Source: Patescibacteria group bacterium UBA2211
GTDB lineage: Bacteria; Patescibacteriota; Minisyncoccia; Minisyncoccales; Minisyncoccaceae
Direction: 5' to 3'
Length of the DNA stretch: 7,434 bases
Assembly: GCA_002327845.1 (NCBI GenBank)
Contig: DCUP01000004.1
Span: 1 to 7,434, forward strand
Made by a program: the position numbers and the translations under genes. The notes below the pieces were generated by a model that saw only the letters and a program-made list of their open reading frames with translations, had not been told where the DNA came from and did not search any database. Shown piece by piece: positions 1 to 4,768 of the stretch (positions are counted from its first letter, which is position 1; each line of letters begins with the position of its first letter).

Positions 1-27
1 TATATTAAATAAAAAAATAAAACAATG

Positions 28-99
28 AGCCAGAGGCGAGAATTGAACTCGCAGTCTCTTCTTTACGAAAGAATTGCTTTACCGTTAAGCTACTCTGGC
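28..99 (-). tRNA. tRNA-Thr, anticodon CGU
   Basis: The minus strand folds into a complete 72-nt cloverleaf. The acceptor stem is GCCAGAG with CTCTGGC, followed by T8 A9, a 4-bp D stem GCTT/AAGC with a 7-nt loop containing G18-G19, an anticodon loop TTCGTAA, a 5-nt variable loop, and a T arm GCGAG/CTCGC with loop TTCAATT. U33 precedes anticodon CGU, which reads ACG (Thr). G1-C72, C2-G71, G35 and U36 agree with known threonine identity elements. The discriminator is U73. CCA is not encoded: the next bases are CAT, so a CCA-adding enzyme must complete the 3' end. The only flaw is an A27-G43 mismatch at the top of the anticodon stem. The first ten bases overlap the end of the upstream ftsB-like gene. 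A T-rich stretch follows, but no hairpin. Confidence 0.93.
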
Positions 100-503
100 T
101 TAAATAAACTTTTAATCCAGTTTACAAGTCCTGAAATAATTTGCAATGCTTTATTGTCGCTATCGCTTTTTACTACACTACTTTCTTTCTTGATTATCAC
201 CACCTGTTCTCCTGGCTTTTGCATTCCCAAATCCTCTCTTGCTACTTTTTCAATATATTCACTACTATTAGTTTCTCCTAAACTAAAATTAAGAGAATCC
301 TTCTCTTTTGTCAAAGATTCAACCGTTGAATCAAGGGTTACTAAGTTTTTATCTAAATCTGTTCTCTTCTGGAACATCTTAATGTTTGAATAAAACAAAA
401 AGAATACAAACCAAAAGCCGAAGATAGACCAAAAAACAATTAAAATCTTTCTTTTGTTAAAATGAATTCCCCACTTCACTTTTTTTTGTTTTTTTGCTAA
501 CAT
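90..503 (-). CDS. Septum formation initiator family protein (FtsB/DivIC-like)
   Basis: This 137-aa protein has the FtsB/DivIC plan: a basic cytoplasmic N-terminus (residues 1-19), one membrane span (about 20-39), a coiled coil (about 41-78), then the family motif from Tyr83 to Glu99 (YIEKVAREDLGM followed by KPGE). In known systems these bitopic proteins join the FtsL/FtsQ-type divisome complex and help control septal peptidoglycan synthesis. A C-terminal tail of about 35 residues ends in an amphipathic stretch (NWIKSLF). The start at 501-503 is the only sensible ATG. It has no Shine-Dalgarno sequence, and a weak -10 match (TATCAT, complement of 512-517) would give a leader of about 2 nt. The stop codon TAG (90-92) lies inside the tRNA-Thr gene. 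The FtsB versus DivIC orthology cannot be settled from sequence alone. Confidence 0.88.
   Translation of the reverse strand: MLAKKQKKVKWGIHFNKRKILIVFWSIFGFWFVFFLFYSNIKMFQKRTDLDKNLVTLDSTVESLTKEKDSLNFSLGETNSSEYIEKVAREDLGMQKPGEQVVIIKKESSVVKSDSDNKALQIISGLVNWIKSLFKPE
475..503 (+). promoter_or_regulatory. Possible promoter for the 36-aa membrane peptide
   Basis: TTCACT (475-480) and TAACAT (498-503) are 17 bp apart. Each matches the sigma-70 -35 or -10 consensus at four of six positions. The predicted transcription start is near 510, two bases before the ATG at 512, the same tight spacing seen at the stronger promoters in this window. The element lies inside the 5' end of the divergent ftsB-like gene. 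In such AT-rich DNA a match of this quality can occur by chance. Confidence 0.3.
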
Positions 504-511
504 ATGAACAT

Positions 512-622
512 ATGATAAATAAAAATTCTAAAAAATTCCGAATTATTTGGATTGTCCTTGTTTCGCTAATTACTATCTCAATGATAGTTTCATTAGTCGG
601 ACCAGCACTATTCTCCAGATAA
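512..622 (+). CDS. Small single-pass membrane peptide, 36 aa, unknown function
   Basis: I do not recognise a named family. The frame starts ATG ATA AAT and ends TAA at 620-622. It encodes MINKNSKKFR, then about 21 hydrophobic residues (IIWIVLVSLITISMIVSLVG), then PALFSR. A lysine-rich N-terminus before a clean membrane span predicts one helix with its N-terminus in the cytoplasm. The frame fills the otherwise empty gap between the divergent ftsB-like gene (8 bp from start to start) and the convergent lepA gene, whose stop abuts its own. A weak promoter lies just upstream (475-503), and a hairpin followed by pyrimidine-rich DNA lies about 30 bp downstream (654-675). There is no Shine-Dalgarno sequence. 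The exact fit and membrane-like composition favour a real gene, but AT-rich DNA often yields hydrophobic frames by chance. Confidence 0.5.
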   Translation: MINKNSKKFRIIWIVLVSLITISMIVSLVGPALFSR

Positions 623-2407
623 TTAAGAACCAAAAACCTTTAAGAATACTTCTGAGGGAATCTTCAACTTCCCTCTTTCTTTCATTCCTTTTTTTCCTTT
701 TTTTTGTTTTTCTAAAAGCTTTCTCTTTCTAGTATAGTCCCCTCCATATAAAGGAGCAAGAACGTCTTTTCGGCGAGCACTAATTGTTTCACGAGCAACA
801 ATCTTGCCCCCCACCGCTCCTTGTATTGCTACGGCAAACATTTGCACTGGTAAAACTTCTTTTAATTTTTCAACAATTCTTTTGGCTTCTGCGTGAACTT
901 TAGTCTTAGGTAAAATTCTTGAGAATATCTCTTCTTCTTGTCCAGCAATTAAAATCTCTAATTTTACTAAATCGGCCAATCTATATCCGGTTTCTTTGTA
1001 TGTCATTGAAGCATAGCCCTGAGTAACATTTAAAAGGTTTTCGTAAAAAACTCCGATAATTTCTCGCAAAGGTAGTTCATATACCAATAAATATCTATCT
1101 TTTCCAAAAGGACGAGAATCAACGTGTTTTCCGTCTAATCCACCCAACAACTCAAATACTCTTCCTAAATATGACGCTCCGATAATTAAAGTTACTTCGG
1201 TCCAAGGTTCATAATGTTCTTTAAAATTATCTGACCAATTATTTGGATTATATATCATTACCTCATTACCCTTTCCATCAATCGCCTTGTAACAAACTTG
1301 AGGGGCACCGATAACTAATTCTAAATTAAACTCTCTTTTCAATCTCTCGATTGTTATTTCTGTGTGCAAAGTTCCTAAAAAACCACAAAGGAAACCTCTA
1401 CCAAAAGCTTGAAAATTCTGATGTTGATAAAATAATGCTGAATCGTTTAATTTTAATTTAGATAAAGCTAATTTTAATGTTTCAAAATCATCCTGCTCTT
1501 GTGGATACATAGAAACGAAAATCTTCGGTTCCGGATCCTTATATCCAGGCAATGGTTCTAATTTTAGTTCTTTGTCCTGAATTAAAGTAACCGTATCACC
1601 GATTCTGATTTTTTCTGGATCTTTGATGCCGGTAGCGATAAAACCAATTTCTCCTGATTTTAATTCTTTAATTGGGGTCATATCTGGCTTGAAAACTCCC
1701 ATTTCTTTAGATACTCCCTCTGCTCTAGTATTTAAAAGAAATATTTTGTCATTAGCTTTAACTTTTCCGTCAATAACACGAATATATGAAACAACTCCTA
1801 AGAAAGTATCGTACTGAGAATCAAAAATTAAAGCACGAAATGGTTTTTCTTCGTGAACTTCTGGTCCCTCTACTTTTTCTATTACTGTTTGAAGCAATTC
1901 TTCAACATTTTCTCCGGTCTTCGCCGAAATAGATAATATTTCATCTTCCGAAACCTCCAAAAATTCAGCAATTTCTTTTTTAACCTCTTCGGTTCTCGCC
2001 TGAGGAGAATCAATTTTATTTACCGCTGCAATAATAGTTAATCCTTCTTTTTTAGCTAATTCCAAATTAGTGATTGTTTGGGCTTGTATTCCTTTGGTTG
2101 CATCAACTAAAAGAATCGCTCCTTCAACTGCAGCTAAACTCCTACTAACTTCATAATTAAAATCAATATGTCCAGGAGTATCAATTAAATTAAGCATTAC
2201 CTCTTCCCCACTCCTATCTTTATACATCATCTTAACTGGGGTCATTTTAATTGTAATGCCCTTTTCCCTCTCTAAATCCATGGCATCTAAATACTGCGGT
2301 CTCATTTTACCTTTTTCAACCGTTCCCGTTATTTCCAAAAGCCGATCAGCTAAAGTTGACTTACCGTGGTCAATATGACTAATAATGACAAAATTTCTAA
2401 TTTTCAT
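623..2407 (-). CDS. lepA: Elongation factor 4 (LepA), ribosome-associated translational GTPase
   Basis: This 594-aa protein is full length for LepA (about 600 aa). The GTPase motifs are all present: P-loop HIDHGKST (residues 11-18), switch I GITI with Thr52, DTPGH (76-80, including the catalytic-type His80), NKID (130-133) and SAK (161-163). The LepA-specific C-terminal half is also clear, with the FGRGFLCGFLGTLHTEI segment and the basic RKRKLLEKQKKGKK tail that contacts the ribosome. EF4 binds the ribosome and has been assigned roles in back-translocation, initiation and subunit assembly. The start MKIRNFVIISHIDHGKST matches the usual LepA N-terminus. It overlaps the end of murJ by 11 bp, so the two are probably co-transcribed. 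There is no clear Shine-Dalgarno sequence. Confidence 0.97.
   Translation of the reverse strand: MKIRNFVIISHIDHGKSTLADRLLEITGTVEKGKMRPQYLDAMDLEREKGITIKMTPVKMMYKDRSGEEVMLNLIDTPGHIDFNYEVSRSLAAVEGAILLVDATKGIQAQTITNLELAKKEGLTIIAAVNKIDSPQARTEEVKKEIAEFLEVSEDEILSISAKTGENVEELLQTVIEKVEGPEVHEEKPFRALIFDSQYDTFLGVVSYIRVIDGKVKANDKIFLLNTRAEGVSKEMGVFKPDMTPIKELKSGEIGFIATGIKDPEKIRIGDTVTLIQDKELKLEPLPGYKDPEPKIFVSMYPQEQDDFETLKLALSKLKLNDSALFYQHQNFQAFGRGFLCGFLGTLHTEITIERLKREFNLELVIGAPQVCYKAIDGKGNEVMIYNPNNWSDNFKEHYEPWTEVTLIIGASYLGRVFELLGGLDGKHVDSRPFGKDRYLLVYELPLREIIGVFYENLLNVTQGYASMTYKETGYRLADLVKLEILIAGQEEEIFSRILPKTKVHAEAKRIVEKLKEVLPVQMFAVAIQGAVGGKIVARETISARRKDVLAPLYGGDYTRKRKLLEKQKKGKKGMKERGKLKIPSEVFLKVFGS
654..675 (+). 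terminator. Possible hairpin terminator for the small membrane-peptide transcript
   Basis: GAGGGAA (654-660) pairs perfectly with TTCCCTC (669-675) around an 8-nt loop, followed by a pyrimidine-rich stretch with T runs (676-712). It lies 32 bp after the stop of the 36-aa frame. The site is also the sense-coding end of lepA on the other strand, so the inverted repeat may be a coding accident. The T tract is broken by C residues. Confidence 0.3.
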
Positions 2408-4031
2408 TTCTCAATATTATCTTTTTAACTCTTCCAATCTCAGACATTTTTAACATCATCGTTAATACACAATACACGATAAAGGAGACTAAACAAACAA
2501 TAGTAAATTCAATTGATACTCCGACAAAAGAACTTCCAAAAGTTGTTTTTAAATATGGTAATGAATACCAAGCTGTAATTCCCATAACAGTTGAAGCAAA
2601 TAATATCTTTAAAAAAGTAATTCCTATTTTTTTAATTCCAAAATCTCCGATTGTTTTATAAAAGAAATAGAAAAGAAGTAAAAATTCTAAAATTAAACCG
2701 ACATTAAAAGCAACTACCAGACCCAAAACAGAAAAATTAGCTGTTCCATCAAGCTCTAAAATGTTTTTTATAAAATTAACTAAAAAATTATCTCCACCAA
2801 ACACTCCCACAAAGAAAAACGAAAGACAGATATTTGCCACAACCGAAACAATTGCAATAATCGTTGGCGTAACAGTGTCTTTAAGACTAAAATATCCTCT
2901 TAAAAGTACAGGGACCAAGCATTGAGCCGCTGTACTCACAAAATACAATCCAAGAGCAGCCGCAGTAATAGTGACTGCAGTTGAGCCGAAATTTCCTGTC
3001 CTCAAAATAATATCAACGATTTCATTTCTTAAGATAAAAATCAAAACACCGATAGGAAAGGAAATATATAATACTTCATTGAATATTTTTCTGAATTCTT
3101 TGAAATATTCTTCTTTTCTATTCTCCGCCCACAGCTTAGAAAGTAAGGGGAAAATTGCTGTTGCAAAAGAAACCCCAATTATTCCAATTGGCAAATATCT
3201 TAAATTATTAGAAAGATTGAAGATAGAAATAGCTCCGACACCTATTCCCGAAGCAATAAGAGTAATAAAAATGAAATTGATTTGTGATGAAGAAGAAGCA
3301 ATTGTTCGAGGAATAATTAATCCAAAAAACTCTCTAAGAGCTGGACTCTTAAAATCAATAATAAATTTGTATTTGTATCCACATTTGAGAGCTGAGGGAA
3401 CTTGGATTAAAAAATGAAAAAAAGAACCGATTATTACTCCCAATCCCACCCCAAAGACTCCAAGAGATGGAGAAAGAAAAATAATTCCTAAAATAATTCC
3501 TAAATTGTATACAATCGGAGCGAGAGAATAAGAAACAAATCTGTTGAAGTAATTTAGAATCGTTGAAAAAATAGAAGAAACTCCGAAAAAGAAAACACTA
3601 GCAAAAATTAATCTCGTTAAGGCAATGGTTTTCTGAATTGAGGCCTCGTCAAATCCGGCAACCATTGAAGATATTATTTGTGGAGTATAAATAATGAAAA
3701 GAATAGCTGAAATAATATAAGAAATAAAAAATATATTTAAAATATTATTAATGACATCCCAACTCTTCTCTTTGTCTTTAATAAAATTCTCAGCAAACAA
3801 AGGCAAAAGAGAAACTATTACTCCCCCAGCAAAAAGAACGCTATAAACCAAGTCAGGAATTCTAAAAGCAGCAAAATATATATCCAAATCAATTGAAGCG
3901 CCAAACGATCCAGCCAATAATCTATCTCTGACTAAACCTAAAATTCGACTCAATAAAACAGCTATTGTTAAAATAACCGCTGCTCCCGTAACCGTATTTT
4001 GACTTGAATGCAAAATTTTTCTGAAAGACAT
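2397..4031 (-). CDS. murJ: Lipid II flippase MurJ (MviN family, MOP superfamily)
   Basis: This 544-aa polytopic membrane protein has about 14 hydrophobic segments. The N-terminus carries the MurJ signature: LSRILGLVRDR (residues 27-37, with Arg29 and Arg35 matching conserved central-cavity arginines), then FRIPD (56-60). MurJ moves undecaprenyl-linked lipid II from the inner to the outer membrane face for peptidoglycan synthesis. The frame stays open upstream to 4118, but the start at 4029-4031 is preferred because the protein then begins MSFRKILHSS just before the first membrane span. The longer frame would also run through the rnpB promoter and into rnpB, and a sigma-70-like promoter lies just before 4031. 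The predicted leader is about 5 nt, with no Shine-Dalgarno sequence. The 3' end overlaps lepA by 11 bp. Confidence 0.93.
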   Translation of the reverse strand: MSFRKILHSSQNTVTGAAVILTIAVLLSRILGLVRDRLLAGSFGASIDLDIYFAAFRIPDLVYSVLFAGGVIVSLLPLFAENFIKDKEKSWDVINNILNIFFISYIISAILFIIYTPQIISSMVAGFDEASIQKTIALTRLIFASVFFFGVSSIFSTILNYFNRFVSYSLAPIVYNLGIILGIIFLSPSLGVFGVGLGVIIGSFFHFLIQVPSALKCGYKYKFIIDFKSPALREFFGLIIPRTIASSSSQINFIFITLIASGIGVGAISIFNLSNNLRYLPIGIIGVSFATAIFPLLSKLWAENRKEEYFKEFRKIFNEVLYISFPIGVLIFILRNEIVDIILRTGNFGSTAVTITAAALGLYFVSTAAQCLVPVLLRGYFSLKDTVTPTIIAIVSVVANICLSFFFVGVFGGDNFLVNFIKNILELDGTANFSVLGLVVAFNVGLILEFLLLFYFFYKTIGDFGIKKIGITFLKILFASTVMGITAWYSLPYLKTTFGSSFVGVSIEFTIVCLVSFIVYCVLTMMLKMSEIGRVKKIILRNEN

Positions 4032-4042
4032 AATATGAATAT

Positions 4043-4071
4043 ATAATAGCTTAAAACAATGATTCGGTAAA
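4043..4071 (-). promoter_or_regulatory. Sigma-70-type promoter for murJ-lepA
   Basis: On the minus strand, TTTACC (-35, 4066-4071) and TATTAT (-10, 4043-4048) are exactly 17 bp apart. The predicted transcription start is near 4036, five bases before the murJ ATG at 4031. Its -35 box is only 3 bp from the -35 box of the divergent rnpB promoter. The position supports the chosen murJ start. Confidence 0.6.
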
Positions 4072-4074
4072 CTA

Positions 4075-4103
4075 TTGACTACAATCAAATATTGTTTTAA
4101 AAT
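4075..4103 (+). promoter_or_regulatory. Sigma-70-type promoter for rnpB
   Basis: TTGACT (-35, 4075-4080) and TAAAAT (-10, 4098-4103) are separated by 17 bp. Each differs from the consensus at one position. The predicted transcription start is at about 4110, the first base of the P1 helix of RNase P RNA, so promoter and RNA end agree independently. Confidence 0.82.
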
Positions 4104-4107
4104 AAGG

Positions 4108-4431
4108 TGCCTTAACAAATCGGACAGTCGCCTTTAATTAGGAGGAAAGTCCGAACTTCCATTCCCGATTCGTCGGGTCTAAAAGAGTAGCGGGCAATTC
4201 CCGTCATTCGCGAGAAAGAGGTGCGAACAGAGACGCTTCAATCGAAAGAAAGAAGCACCCCTCGGGGTGAGCCTTAAGAGTAATCTTAAGGGTGAAACGG
4301 CTAAATCCTTACTTGGAAGCAAGAACAAATCCCGCAAGGGAAAAAAGTAGTTCGCTCGAGGCAAAGAGTAATCTTTGTCCCAGATAGATGACTGTTTAAA
4401 ACAGAATTCGGCTTACGGGTTTGTTAAGGTA
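4108..4431 (+). ncRNA. rnpB: RNase P RNA (catalytic subunit M1), reduced type A
   Basis: This is the ribozyme that cuts 5' leaders from pre-tRNAs. The ends pair as P1: CCTTAACAAA (4110-4119) with TTTGTTAAGG (4420-4429). Conserved core blocks occur in order: GGACAGTCGCC, GAGGAAAGTCCG, GCGAACAGAGACG, GGTGAAACGG, CTAAATCC, AGATAGATGACTG, and ACAGAATTCGGCTTACGGG near the 3' end. Stem-loops include CCCGA/TCGGG with a TTCG loop, CGGG/CCCG, GCTTC/GAAGC, CACCC/GGGTG, and two stems capped by GUAA tetraloops (CCTTAAGA and CAAAGA stems, probably P14 and P18). The molecule is about 320 nt against 377 in E. coli. P3 is cut to about 3 bp, P16-P17 are missing, and P15 is a bare CCC-GCAA-GGG hairpin (4331-4340) without the GGU motif. 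It has its own promoter and terminator. Helix names were assigned by eye. Confidence 0.97.
4331..4340 (+). other. Minimal P15 hairpin of RNase P RNA, lacking the GGU motif
   Basis: Between the conserved AACAAAT and GTAG joining segments there is only CCC-GCAA-GGG plus six A residues. In E. coli this place holds the long P15/L15-P16-P17 element, whose GGU pairs with the 3' RCCA of pre-tRNA. Here the loop is a GNRA tetraloop with no GGU. Confidence 0.75.
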
Positions 4432-4434
4432 ACT

Positions 4435-4458
4435 AAAAACCGCTTTCGGGCGGTTTTT
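4435..4458. terminator. Bidirectional intrinsic terminator between rnpB and the coiled-coil gene
   Basis: AAAAACCGC (4435-4443) pairs perfectly with GCGGTTTTT (4450-4458) around a 6-nt loop (TTTCGG). The T run ends rnpB, which stops 3 bp before the stem. The A run is a T run on the other strand, so the same element can end the converging coiled-coil gene, whose stop codon begins at 4463 on the minus strand. Confidence 0.88.
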
Positions 4459-4460
4459 AT

Positions 4461-4694
4461 TTAGACTAATAAAGCTTTTAATTCTTTAACTTCCATTTCC
4501 AGCTTTTCGATTCTTTCTTTATGATCAGCAAGGATTAATTTTTCTATCTTGTCTAACCTTTTATCAACCTTATCAAAACGTTTGTCAATACCATCAAAAC
4601 GTTTATCAATGCTATTAAAACGCTTGTCAACTGATTCAAAACCTTTGCCAACCATAATGGCTAAATCATCAATTGTAATATCTTTTTTCTTCAT
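4461..4694 (-). CDS. Small DKRF-heptad coiled-coil protein, unknown function
   Basis: This 77-aa protein is very charged and has no cysteine, signal peptide or membrane span. After a short N-terminal region (MKKKDITIDDLAIMVGKGFE) come regular heptads of the form V/I-D-K-R-F-x-x (residues 22-50), with V/I at position a and F/L at position d. The second charged helix (residues 51-74) is a likely continuation. This should form a parallel coiled coil or trimer-like stalk. I associate this short DKRF-repeat type with hypothetical proteins of candidate-phylum bacteria, from memory only; no function is known to me. It has its own near-consensus promoter, whose predicted start coincides with the ATG, and it ends against the terminator shared with rnpB. 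It lies downstream of gap, but the separate promoter suggests independent expression. Confidence 0.82.
   Translation of the reverse strand: MKKKDITIDDLAIMVGKGFESVDKRFNSIDKRFDGIDKRFDKVDKRLDKIEKLILADHKERIEKLEMEVKELKALLV
4551..4634 (-). repeat. Four tandem 21-bp heptad-coding units
   Basis: Residues 21-48 of the coiled-coil protein come from four head-to-tail 21-bp units, each encoding x-(V/I)-D-K-R-(F/L)-x. On the plus strand each contains a degenerate AAAACGTTTGTCAA-like core. The units differ at third positions and at the surface residues, so they look old or kept by selection, not freshly duplicated. Confidence 0.75.
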
Positions 4695-4700
4695 GTTTGT

Positions 4701-4728
4701 ATTATATTCTTTGATTAAAAATTGTCAA
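4701..4728 (-). promoter_or_regulatory. Near-perfect sigma-70 promoter of the coiled-coil gene
   Basis: On the minus strand TTGACA (4723-4728) and TATAAT (4701-4706) both match the consensus exactly, with 16-bp spacing. Counting 7 nt from the end of the -10 box places the transcription start at 4694, the A of the ATG. The mRNA would therefore be leaderless. The rest of this 74-bp gap (4695-4768) is plain AT-rich DNA with no GC-rich hairpin to end gap. Confidence 0.82.
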
Positions 4729-4768
4729 ACATCTAAAATAATCAATAATTTTTCATTAAATATTAAAT

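Noticed and set aside
61..75. Reading the tRNA anticodon as GUA (Tyr) by sliding the anticodon stem one base
   Set aside because: That fold places C at position 33 instead of U. The CGU fold keeps U33, normal loop sizes and threonine identity bases.
25..393. Plus-strand frame of 122 codons across tRNA-Thr and the ftsB-like gene
   Set aside because: It starts next to the tRNA 3' end and runs antisense through the tRNA and a recognisable FtsB/DivIC gene.
504..515. Earlier ATG at 504 as a start for a plus-strand peptide
   Set aside because: It reads ATG AAC ATA TGA and stops after three codons; the ATG at 512 opens the 36-codon frame.
4032..4118. N-terminal extension of murJ by 29 residues to an ATG at 4118
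   Set aside because: It would read through the rnpB promoter and into the rnpB P1 helix, adds a non-family segment, and the protein starting at 4031 already begins just before the first MurJ membrane span with a promoter in place.
4179..4364. 61-codon minus-strand frame
   Set aside because: It is antisense to the conserved core of RNase P RNA and has no protein-like pattern.
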